NCBI GenBank assembly: GCA_021443045.1
Contig: JABUUT010000042.1
Span: 21,519-36,008 of the forward strand
Source: Fibrobacteraceae bacterium
Lineage (GTDB): Bacteria; Fibrobacterota; Fibrobacteria; Fibrobacterales; Fibrobacteraceae
Direction of reading: 5' to 3'
DNA: 14,490 bases
This document shows, piece after piece, positions 1 to 5,632 of this stretch; positions within the stretch are counted from its first letter, which is position 1, and every line of letters starts with the position of its first letter. A program made the translations under genes and the position numbers. The notes beneath the pieces are model-generated. The model was not told the origin of the DNA and searched no databases. It saw only the letters and a program-made list of their open reading frames with translations.

Positions 1-168
1 GAAAACTTCCACAACGGTAGTTTGGACGAGACGAAAATTGTGGTGAACATGCCCCAGGGTCTCGGTCGCTACCAGCCGGAAGATGCTGCAAATGCATACG
101 CGTCGGCAATCCTCGATGAAAAAGGAACGTTGGAAGATGTCGCAAAAGTGTCCGCGTTGGAAACCTAA
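1..168 (+). CDS. 3' end of an unrecognised protein (partial)
   Basis: Frame 1 is open from the first base of the window to TAA at 166-168, giving the last 55 residues of a protein whose start lies outside. The visible tail is soluble and mildly acidic, with an Ala-rich helix-like stretch (DAANAYASAILDE) and no membrane segment. Its codons favour C/G at the third position, unlike the AT-rich gene that follows. I do not recognise the family from this fragment and assign no function. The next gene begins three bases after the stop, so the two may be co-transcribed. Confidence 0.75.
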   Translation, partial: ENFHNGSLDETKIVVNMPQGLGRYQPEDAANAYASAILDEKGTLEDVAKVSALET

Positions 169-171
169 GCG

Positions 172-603
172 ATGAAAAAGAATAATTTTTTTCTTGTTAT
201 TGCTCTGCTTTTCACATTTTCGTATTCTCAAGATGACAATGTTGATTATGCATTAGGGCTTTATCTATCATCGGAATTTGAAACAAAAATCAACAAAAAC
301 GAGGAGAATGGCTACGATTTGAGGGATTCCTCATTTCGTTACGTTAGACATTTATCTCAGAAAGAACGATTAAATTTTTATCTGTCCTCATATTTTTTTA
401 GCAGAATGCTTGACGCCGCATATTTGGGTGATTGGGGGAATGAGATATCCTGCAATGGTGATTATAAATCCCTAAAAGAAAAGTTGGATTCACTGTTATT
501 GCAACCCATGTATAGGGGAGGAAAAGAAAGGTTTGAGAATTTAAAATCCTTTTTGGACCACAGAAGTGGGAAATGCTTGACAGTAGAGGAAATGAGCCTT
601 TAA
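172..603 (+). CDS. small secreted protein of unknown function
   Basis: The 143-residue product begins with a Lys-rich n-region and a hydrophobic core (residues 1-19), followed by a likely signal peptidase I site after FSYS, before QDDN, so export to the periplasm or beyond is expected. The mature part is polar and charged, with aromatic pairs and two cysteines (in SCNGD and GKCLT) that could form a disulfide. The start at 172 has GGAAA at 159-163, eight bases upstream, and lies three bases after the previous stop. The gene is strikingly AT-rich (16 of 60 bases G/C at 181-240), unlike the partial gene before it, which hints at lower expression or separate origin. The C-terminus may be altered by a frameshift, because another frame stays open to 665. 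I recognise no family. Confidence 0.6.
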   Translation: MKKNNFFLVIALLFTFSYSQDDNVDYALGLYLSSEFETKINKNEENGYDLRDSSFRYVRHLSQKERLNFYLSSYFFSRMLDAAYLGDWGNEISCNGDYKSLKEKLDSLLLQPMYRGGKERFENLKSFLDHRSGKCLTVEEMSL

Positions 604-673
604 AAAGTTTTGAAGAGGTTATTGACGACAAAGCCTTTTTCCCCTCATTTAGGAATGGTTGTTAATCATCGGC

Positions 674-702
674 TTGCTTTTACCTTTAGAAGTATCTATA
701 TT
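674..702 (+). promoter_or_regulatory. candidate sigma70-type promoter
   Basis: TTGCTT (674-679) and TATATT (697-702) are separated by 17 bases. A transcription start near 709 would give a leader of about ten bases for the 57-residue gene at 719. This is a motif match only. Confidence 0.35.
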
Positions 703-708
703 GTGCAT

Positions 709-713
709 AGAGG
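709..713 (+). promoter_or_regulatory. ribosome binding site choosing the start at 719
   Basis: AGAGG lies five bases before ATG 719. The in-frame ATG at 659 has no comparable site and would add a hydrophobic stretch overlapping the candidate promoter, so 719 is preferred. Confidence 0.5.
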
Positions 714-718
714 TTGCT

Positions 719-892
719 ATGCCGACTGAATTGACAGAGATTTATGAAAGTTTTACTGAGAGCGAACGTCAAGCCCTGCTCTTTTTTGCGAGATTTCTTT
801 TGTCGCAGAGACGAGAAGACAAACCTTTGCCTGAGTCAATGCAGTGGGATGATTTCCTAGATTTGAAGGGATGCTTGACATCGGATATGTAG
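719..892 (+). CDS. small acidic hypothetical protein (57 aa)
   Basis: Starting at ATG 719, the product is 57 residues, begins MPTELTEIYESF and ends at TAG 890-892. Residues 1-33 look like amphipathic helix (TESERQALLFFARFLLSQ), followed by a charged linker and a WDDFLDLKG segment near the C-terminus. Size and charge pattern are reminiscent of small antitoxins, but no toxin-like partner is adjacent (the next reading frame is 290 bases away), so this is only a suggestion. An AGAGG ribosome site and a promoter-like sequence precede it. The in-frame upstream ATG at 659 gives a 77-residue version that I consider less likely. It could also be a fragment of a larger decayed gene. Confidence 0.5.
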   Translation: MPTELTEIYESFTESERQALLFFARFLLSQRREDKPLPESMQWDDFLDLKGCLTSDM

Positions 893-1061
893 GTAGCAGT
901 AAGTTAAATTGCCATGGGTCATTGGCCCATATTGTGATAAAGCGAACATCTCGTCTCGCCTAGAAATACAAATAACTGCCTCCTATCACCAGCAACCTTC
1001 AAATATTCTTATTTGGAATATGCCCTAGGAAAATTCTTTTACCCATCCCCTAAAAAAGCGT
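893..1061. other. non-coding stretch with a short hairpin
   Basis: There is no credible reading frame here. The only clear structure is a hairpin at 914-930 (ATGGGTC, loop ATT, GGCCCAT; seven pairs including one G-U). No T-run follows, so it is a poor terminator for the upstream small gene. ATCTCGTCT at 948-956 is the exact reverse complement of AGACGAGAT at 1139-1147 inside the downstream structured RNA. Confidence 0.5.
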
Positions 1062-1067
1062 TATATT
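1038..1067 (+). promoter_or_regulatory. candidate promoter of the structured RNA
   Basis: TATATT (1062-1067) has TTTACC (1038-1043) 18 bases upstream. Transcription would start near 1074-1078, exactly where the outer stem of the structured RNA begins. The same TATATTAC octamer recurs at 10896. Confidence 0.4.
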
Positions 1068-1077
1068 ACCCTTATAA

Positions 1078-1175
1078 GCCTTTCCGGTGGATGAATCGAC
1101 GGTGTTGAGTGCCTCCTGACTGCAACCCGACCATCTCTAGACGAGATATACCGTTCACCCGAGAGGCTTTTTTTT
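1078..1175 (+). ncRNA. predicted multibranched structured RNA (sRNA or cis leader)
   Basis: This segment of about 98 nt folds by eye into a closed multi-helix RNA. P1 pairs 1078-1089 (GCCTTTCCGGTG) with 1156-1167 (CACCCGAGAGGC): 12 positions with one G-U and one C-C mismatch. P2 pairs 1099-1105 (ACGGTGT) with 1148-1154 (ATACCGT). P3 pairs 1106-1110 with 1119-1124 around a bulged G, with loop GCCTCCTG at 1111-1118. P4 is ATCTC (1133-1137) with GAGAT (1143-1147), loop TAGAC. Eight T's (1168-1175) follow P1 directly, so the 3' end is an intrinsic terminator. A promoter-like TATATT sits about ten bases before the 5' end. It matches no riboswitch, SRP, 6S, tmRNA or RNase P core that I can recall. 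It could be an independent small RNA, or a terminating leader of the gene at 1185. The fold has not been computed. Confidence 0.5.
1156..1175 (+). terminator. intrinsic terminator: 3' arm of P1 plus T8
   Basis: CACCCGAGAGGC (1156-1167) pairs with 1078-1089 and is followed without a gap by eight T's. The 3' arm can only be satisfied by the distant 5' arm, so the whole RNA acts as the terminator loop. Confidence 0.5.
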
Positions 1176-1180
1176 ATATT
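1175..1180 (+). promoter_or_regulatory. -10-like box overlapping the terminator
   Basis: TATATT begins on the last T of the terminator tract and ends four bases before ATG 1185. A start seven or eight bases downstream would fall on the second ATG (1188), giving a leaderless message. I see no good -35 box. Confidence 0.3.
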
Positions 1181-1184
1181 ATCT

Positions 1185-2693
1185 ATGATGAAAAAGAGTG
1201 TTTACCTTTCTGTTTTATGTGGCTCCCTTGCCACTTTGCTCCTTTCTTGTTCTGGCAGTCCTGCCCCTAAGGCGGAGGTTGCTTCGGAGCCCCAGAAGAA
1301 TGAGACTGTGCAAAGTTCCGTTTCTGTTAGCGAAATTCCTGAAAGTTACAAGGATATCAGGTTTCCTGAATTTAACTATGTAACCCCCAATCCTGTGGAT
1401 TATCGAGTGCAAATTGCTGAGGGTGTTACCGGTTACATTGTTTCTAGCAGGTCGCTTCCCCTTGTGAATTTTACCGTGTACTTTGAAGAAGGCCAGTTGC
1501 CCTCCGTGATTCAGGATGAAGCGGCTTCGTCTATGGTTGGTTCCATGTTTCGCCGAGGAGCCGGTGGTGGCCTTACTCCCCATGCTCTAGACGATTCCCT
1601 TGAATTTATCAGTGCCGGTCTCTCCACATCGGCAGGTACTTTTAGCTCAAGCTTTGAAATTGATTGCCTTTCAAAGGATTTTAGAAACATGCTGGATTTG
1701 GCGCAAAAGGTTTTGCTGGATCCTGCTTTTGACAAAGATCAGCTTGAAATTATTAAGGCCAATTACATTACAGCTTATGAACGCCGTTACGATACCCCCG
1801 CTAAAATTCTTTCGGCTCTTGAAACCAAGGTGAACTATGCTCCCAACCCAAGGCTCTGGGACCCCAATTTGGAGGAGTATAAAAAGGTTTCTGCAGATGA
1901 TGTTCGTCGTTTGGCCAAGGGAACTTTTTCTTCGAAAAAAATTGTTTTTGCCTTGTCGGGTGACATTGACAAAGATTCGGCAACGACTTTGTTAAAGGAT
2001 TTTTTTGCCAAATGGAAGGTTAAGGAAGAAAAGACTGTTGTTGCCCCAACTCCCTACCGCTTTTTAAACAAACCCGGAACCTATGTGGTGGATAAGGATA
2101 TTAGCCAGGCCAACATTAGAATGAGCCAGCCCTTTGTGAAGCGGCCTCATCCTGATTATTACCCTGCGGCGGTGGCCAGTTTTATTCTTGGTGGTGGGAG
2201 CTTTTCTTCACGATTGATGAACCGTGTTCGTTCTGATGAAGGCTTGGCCTACAGTGTTTACAGCTCCGTGGACAACGATTATCGGGATACGGGCATGACT
2301 ACCATTTCTATTCAAACCAAGGTAGAAACGGTGGATTACGCCTTGAAGTTGATTTTTGAAGAGGTTGAAAAACTGGCAAAGGATGGCCCTACAGAAGAGG
2401 AACTTTCTTTGGCCAAGAAAACCTTGATTGAAAGCTTGCCCAGTCTATTTGATTCTCCCGAATCTACGGCTTCCATTTTTGCCGTTGGGGACCTTTTGGG
2501 TAAAAAAGACAATCACTACCTGGAATATATTCGGGAGGTTAATGCGGTGACTCCAGAGCAGGTGAAGCAAATGACTGCCAAGTATTTTTCCAAAGAGAAA
2601 ATGACTATTTCGGTGGTGGGTCCTGTGGCCAAGCTGGAGGCTTTAAAGCCTTTTATACAACTTTCTGTGGATAGTCTTGATTTTAGAGATTAG
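1185..2693 (+). CDS. M16-family peptidase-like lipoprotein lacking the zinc site
   Basis: The 502-residue product starts with a lipoprotein signal peptide whose lipobox LLSC puts the lipidated cysteine at residue 22. An Ala/Glu/Ser-rich linker runs to about residue 50. The remainder has the two-lobed M16 (insulinase/mitochondrial processing peptidase) layout: one lobe at about 70-285 and a second at about 295-490. The second lobe keeps the LGGGSFSSRLMNRVR segment and the conserved Arg349...Tyr356 pair. Where HxxEH should stand, the sequence reads S116-M-V-G-S120 before MFRRGAGG, so all three metal/catalytic residues are missing. In known M16B pairs the non-catalytic subunit has Arg/Tyr and no HxxEH, so this is probably a substrate-binding partner or pseudo-enzyme; no catalytic partner is in the window. 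ATG 1185 and ATG 1188 are both possible starts, with no Shine-Dalgarno. The next gene begins ten bases downstream. Confidence 0.85.
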   Translation: MMKKSVYLSVLCGSLATLLLSCSGSPAPKAEVASEPQKNETVQSSVSVSEIPESYKDIRFPEFNYVTPNPVDYRVQIAEGVTGYIVSSRSLPLVNFTVYFEEGQLPSVIQDEAASSMVGSMFRRGAGGGLTPHALDDSLEFISAGLSTSAGTFSSSFEIDCLSKDFRNMLDLAQKVLLDPAFDKDQLEIIKANYITAYERRYDTPAKILSALETKVNYAPNPRLWDPNLEEYKKVSADDVRRLAKGTFSSKKIVFALSGDIDKDSATTLLKDFFAKWKVKEEKTVVAPTPYRFLNKPGTYVVDKDISQANIRMSQPFVKRPHPDYYPAAVASFILGGGSFSSRLMNRVRSDEGLAYSVYSSVDNDYRDTGMTTISIQTKVETVDYALKLIFEEVEKLAKDGPTEEELSLAKKTLIESLPSLFDSPESTASIFAVGDLLGKKDNHYLEYIREVNAVTPEQVKQMTAKYFSKEKMTISVVGPVAKLEALKPFIQLSVDSLDFRD

Positions 2694-2703
2694 TTGACAG
2701 GCA

Positions 2704-3708
2704 ATGCGGTACTGGTTTTTATTATTGTGTTTGTTTACGGTGGTATGGGCTACGCCTGCCCTTGCTGTAGACCGAGCCTCTCTTTTGCGTCAGTTGGACA
2801 ATAATGAAGATGATGTCCGTGCCCTATGTTCTGGTTTAAAAAAATGTTTGGATGTGGAATTTCAGGGCTGCCAGGAAAAAGATATGGAGCCTTGGCCCAA
2901 GGTGAAGTACAACGAAGAATTTTGTGCTCCTTATTTTGAAGTGACGACTCGAGGTTTTGTGGCCGACCCTAAAGTGGTGATGTCGCCTCAAGTTTTTGCA
3001 CGGCTTGGCCGCAAGTATCGTGTGATTTACGAAAACAAGGGTACTCTTCCGTTGGGGGAGGCTCCCATTAGTTACCTCTTTGACAATATGCCTTTTACGG
3101 CCCAACTGATAAATGCTTATTTGCAGTCTAATTACCAATTGGAATATACCCACCCCACCAACAGGCGTTTTTTTTCGGGGTCTAATGGCAGGAGCCTTTC
3201 GGGGGATTTTTATTGGGCCCTTCAAGACAGTGCTGGCCAAAAACTGGGTATGCGCAATTTGTTTTTTGGATACGGCCGGGCTCAAGTGCTAAAGTGGTCT
3301 TTGCAGGGCACGGCCATTGCTTTTTTGGACATGGATGAGATTTCCAAAAATGAAATTAGGTATAAATTAACTGCCATTGTTTTTCCGGCCAATTCGGTAT
3401 TGAATTCCATTATGCAGATGAATGTTTTTAAGTCTGTGGTGGATGCTAAAATTGACCATATTGTTGAAGACATTTCTAAGGCTTCCAAGTCTTATTTTGG
3501 AGGAAACAAGGAACCCATGCTGAGAAGTAGCCAGCTAAAGTCTTATGACAATGTGCGGTATTTGGTGGATTTTGAAAAAGTGGTTAATGGTGCTCCCTGG
3601 AAACTAGGCGATTTTGAAAAGAAGGAAAAAGCTTACCGGGAAGAACAACAGAGAACGGTTCCCGTCATTATGAAAGAAGACGGTAAAAAAACAGAGGTAA
3701 AGAAATGA
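2704..3708 (+). CDS. exported protein of unknown function with four N-terminal cysteines
   Basis: The product has 334 residues. Residues 1-21 form a classical signal peptide ending ALA before VDRAS, with no lipobox, so the protein should be periplasmic or outer-membrane associated. The mature N-terminus holds four cysteines (42, 48, 56 and 74) that may form two disulfides. A mixed globular region follows, with many aromatic residues (YLFDNMPFTAQLINAYLQ around 120-138) and a Lys/Glu-rich tail (about 300-334) that looks unstructured. I recognise no family or catalytic motif. It lies ten bases after the M16-like lipoprotein and overlaps the trmH start by four bases (ATGA), so the three genes are probably one operon. 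A functional link to the M16-like protein is inference from position only. Confidence 0.8.
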   Translation: MRYWFLLLCLFTVVWATPALAVDRASLLRQLDNNEDDVRALCSGLKKCLDVEFQGCQEKDMEPWPKVKYNEEFCAPYFEVTTRGFVADPKVVMSPQVFARLGRKYRVIYENKGTLPLGEAPISYLFDNMPFTAQLINAYLQSNYQLEYTHPTNRRFFSGSNGRSLSGDFYWALQDSAGQKLGMRNLFFGYGRAQVLKWSLQGTAIAFLDMDEISKNEIRYKLTAIVFPANSVLNSIMQMNVFKSVVDAKIDHIVEDISKASKSYFGGNKEPMLRSSQLKSYDNVRYLVDFEKVVNGAPWKLGDFEKKEKAYREEQQRTVPVIMKEDGKKTEVKK

Positions 3709-4367
3709 GCGAATACAGTCAAGAAAAACTAGATGAATTAATTGCACGAGTGACGGAACGGCGCATGGAACTTTTGACGGGGGTGGTTAATAGACGTACT
3801 CGCCACTTTTGCATGGTTTTGGAGGACCTTTTTGACCCCCACAATATTTCTGCCGTAATTCGCACGGCCGAAGTTTTTGGCATTCAGGATGTTCATGTGA
3901 TTGAAGAAGACAATGCTTACAGCGTGAACAAGTCTATTTTAAAAGGCTCCTACAAATGGATGAATATTAATTTATATAAAAAACGCATGCTGTGCATGGA
4001 GCAACTAAGGGCCAAAGGATACAAAATTGCGGTAGCCAGCACCAACACCACAAATTCGGTGCTGGATTTGGATTTGAGCCAGCCTATGGCTTTTTACCTG
4101 GGCAGCGAGTTCCATGGCAACCACCCCGACACTTTGGCCAATGCCGACTACGAGTTTAAACTACCTCAATATGGCATTACCGAATCCATGAATGTTTCTG
4201 TGGCAGGTGGCGTGTTGATGACCTACCTGGATGTGTTTATGCAAAAGGAAGGGCGGGACAAATTTTTGCTGCCTCAAGAAGAACGAAATCGTTTGCTCTT
4301 TGATTTTTTGGATAGACATGTTAATGGAATTGAGGAAAATAGCCCCATACGACATGTGGAAGGCTAG
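3705..4367 (+). CDS. trmH: TrmH-like tRNA (guanosine-2'-O)-methyltransferase
   Basis: This 220-residue cytoplasmic protein belongs to the SPOUT (SpoU/TrmH) family, which transfers a methyl group from S-adenosylmethionine to a ribose 2'-OH; TrmH modifies G18 of tRNA. All three family motifs are visible: motif 1 DPHNISAVIRTAEVFG (44-59, with Asn47 and the catalytic Arg53), motif 2 LGSEFHGN (132-139), and motif 3 LPQYGITESMNVSVAGG (153-169), which forms the SAM-binding knot. Overall order and length resemble E. coli TrmH, which is why I prefer TrmH over the rRNA enzyme RlmB. The substrate cannot be proved from sequence. The start has AGAGG at 3693-3697, seven bases upstream. The ATGA overlap with the preceding gene suggests translational coupling. 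A terminator follows at 4374. Confidence 0.9.
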   Translation: MSEYSQEKLDELIARVTERRMELLTGVVNRRTRHFCMVLEDLFDPHNISAVIRTAEVFGIQDVHVIEEDNAYSVNKSILKGSYKWMNINLYKKRMLCMEQLRAKGYKIAVASTNTTNSVLDLDLSQPMAFYLGSEFHGNHPDTLANADYEFKLPQYGITESMNVSVAGGVLMTYLDVFMQKEGRDKFLLPQEERNRLLFDFLDRHVNGIEENSPIRHVEG

Positions 4368-4373
4368 GTTTTT

Positions 4374-4417
4374 GCCCTTAAATGCTTCTTTTGTGGCTTT
4401 TAGGGGCGTGCTTTTTT
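4374..4417 (+). terminator. rho-independent terminator after trmH
   Basis: GCCCTTAAA (4374-4382) pairs with TTTAGGGGC (4399-4407), with one G-U. The loop is 16 bases, then GTGC, then six T's (4412-4417). It lies just after the trmH stop. The four-base gap before the T's makes it less than ideal. Confidence 0.55.
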
Positions 4418-4424
4418 AAAAGAA

Positions 4425-4430
4425 TATACT
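4425..4430 (+). promoter_or_regulatory. -10-like box before the MCE gene
   Basis: TATACT ends 13 bases before ATG 4444, predicting a leader of only about seven bases. No convincing -35 box is visible because the terminator occupies that place. AAGG directly abuts the ATG, as it also does at 10909. Confidence 0.35.
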
Positions 4431-4443
4431 AGATTAGTCAAGG

Positions 4444-5352
4444 ATGAAAAAGAATTCGACTTTATACGTTTCTGTTGGGCTGGTGGTTCTGCTGGCCATG
4501 GTCATTTTGGTTTTTGGCGTATTTTTTCTGAATGAAAAAGACCCTCGGGAAACCTTTAACACCTTCTATTTGCGTTTTACTCAGGTAAGTACACTTGTTT
4601 TGGATGACCCTGTTAAGGTGAATGGGGTAAAATTAGGGAAGGTGGAAAATATTGAACTTTCTGGCCACCGTGTGGTGGTGACGATACGCCTTCGCACCGA
4701 TGTGAAAATTCCTAAGGATTCTGAGATTCGTGTGCAGAACATTGGTATTATGGGTGAACGCCAGATTGGTATGATTTTGGGCGATATGGAAGAGTATTTT
4801 GCACCTGGTGATACCATTACAGGGCAATTTGATGCTGGTATTGCAGAAGCGTTGGGCCTGGCTGGTGAACTTTGTGACAGCACTCAAGTTCTGTTGGAAT
4901 CTGTAAAGAAGGCCTTGAATGGCACTATTGCAAATCCGGAGTTCCAAGACCGGTTTAAGGTGCTGCTCAATAAGGCTGAAAATTTGGAGGACCGTTTGAT
5001 GACCATGGTCAATACTACAGACCCGGCCTTGAAAAAGAGTCTTTCGAACTTGAATGAAGTGACTTTGAAGGTGAATGGTCTTATTGACAGTGTAAAGCCT
5101 CCTATAGACAACCTGTTTGCTGGTACCGACAAGGTGATGGCCAATGCCAACAACCTTTTGGGTGAACTGGAAGGGGTTACAAAGCATTTGGATGAATTGA
5201 TTGCAAAGGTCCAATCCAAGGACAACACAGTGGGAGTTCTTCTTAACGATAGAATGCTTCATGACGATTTGGTAAAGACGGTTCATTCTGCCGACAGTCT
5301 CTTCCGGGTGATCCTTCGTGACGGCCTGGATGTGAATGTGGACATTTTCTGA
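4444..5352 (+). CDS. MCE/MlaD-family lipid-transport protein
   Basis: The 302-residue product has a short cytoplasmic Lys-rich start, one transmembrane helix (about 7-29) and a single MCE domain (about 39-120). The domain is recognised by the beta-rich pattern with VKVNGVKLGKVENI (57-70), followed by RVQNIGIMGERQIGM (96-110). The C-terminal 170 residues are helical with heptad-like Leu/Val spacing (LLESVKKAL, LNEVTLKVNGLIDSV), as in long MCE proteins that form a periplasmic tube. Family members are the hexameric periplasmic component of ABC lipid transporters working with a permease (MlaE) and ATPase (MlaF). Neither is in this window, so it is either an orphan subunit or its partners lie elsewhere. 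The next gene, HPr, starts seven bases after its stop, so it likely heads the operon. Confidence 0.88.
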   Translation: MKKNSTLYVSVGLVVLLAMVILVFGVFFLNEKDPRETFNTFYLRFTQVSTLVLDDPVKVNGVKLGKVENIELSGHRVVVTIRLRTDVKIPKDSEIRVQNIGIMGERQIGMILGDMEEYFAPGDTITGQFDAGIAEALGLAGELCDSTQVLLESVKKALNGTIANPEFQDRFKVLLNKAENLEDRLMTMVNTTDPALKKSLSNLNEVTLKVNGLIDSVKPPIDNLFAGTDKVMANANNLLGELEGVTKHLDELIAKVQSKDNTVGVLLNDRMLHDDLVKTVHSADSLFRVILRDGLDVNVDIF

Positions 5353-5355
5353 GGA
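5351..5355 (+). promoter_or_regulatory. ribosome binding site choosing the HPr start
   Basis: GAGGA, overlapping the stop of the MCE gene, lies four bases before ATG 5360. It favours the 90-residue HPr over an in-frame start at 5336, which would add eight residues unlike any HPr. Confidence 0.6.
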
Positions 5356-5359
5356 AACA

Positions 5360-5632
5360 ATGATAGTCAAAACTTTAACGGTCACAAATAAATTGGGTAT
5401 TCATGCACGCCCTGCCGGAATGATCGTTGATATTACAGGCCCGGCAAAGAGTGATATTTCCATCGTTTTTGATGGATCAAAAGCTAATGCCAAAAGTATT
5501 TTGAACGTAATGATGCTTGCTATTCCATCGGGCTCCGAAGTTCGCTTTGAAGTGGATGGCGATGACGAAGAGCAGGTGGTGGCCCAGTTGGAACAGCTTT
5601 TCCATGACAACTTCAACGAAGAAGCCTGCTAA
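5360..5632 (+). CDS. ptsH: HPr, phosphocarrier protein of the PTS
   Basis: From ATG 5360 the product is 90 residues, the usual HPr size. The active-site segment LGIHARPAG carries His15, which accepts phosphate from enzyme I. Ser46, in NAKSILNVM, sits exactly at the position phosphorylated by HPr kinase/phosphorylase, so regulatory phosphorylation is plausible. In known systems HPr relays phosphate from phosphoenolpyruvate via enzyme I to sugar-specific enzyme II permeases; none is present here. The gene lies seven bases after the MCE gene, and its last 29 bases overlap the likely start of ptsI, so the pair should be translationally coupled. The C-terminus (FHDNFNEEAC) is slightly extended and acidic. 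The N-terminal boundary is chosen by a good ribosome site and by alignment of His15 and Ser46. Confidence 0.95.
   Translation: MIVKTLTVTNKLGIHARPAGMIVDITGPAKSDISIVFDGSKANAKSILNVMMLAIPSGSEVRFEVDGDDEEQVVAQLEQLFHDNFNEEAC

Noticed and set aside
659..718. Upstream start for the 57-residue protein
   Set aside because: It has no ribosome site and overlaps a promoter-like sequence, while ATG 719 has AGAGG at good spacing.
914..930. Terminator after the small acidic gene
   Set aside because: The hairpin has only seven pairs with a three-base loop, and no T-run follows it.
1078..1175. SRP RNA, 6S RNA or a known riboswitch
   Set aside because: No GGAA-loop SRP core, no 6S-type long rod with a central bubble, and no recognisable aptamer consensus could be found on either strand.
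4633..5385. Long minus-strand open frame opposite the MCE gene
   Set aside because: The + frame has clear MCE motifs and a transmembrane helix. The minus frame has a His/Gln-rich composition typical of antisense shadows.
5517..5603. Upstream start for enzyme I inside ptsH
   Set aside because: It would add 29 residues read out of frame from conserved HPr codons, with no homology to enzyme I.
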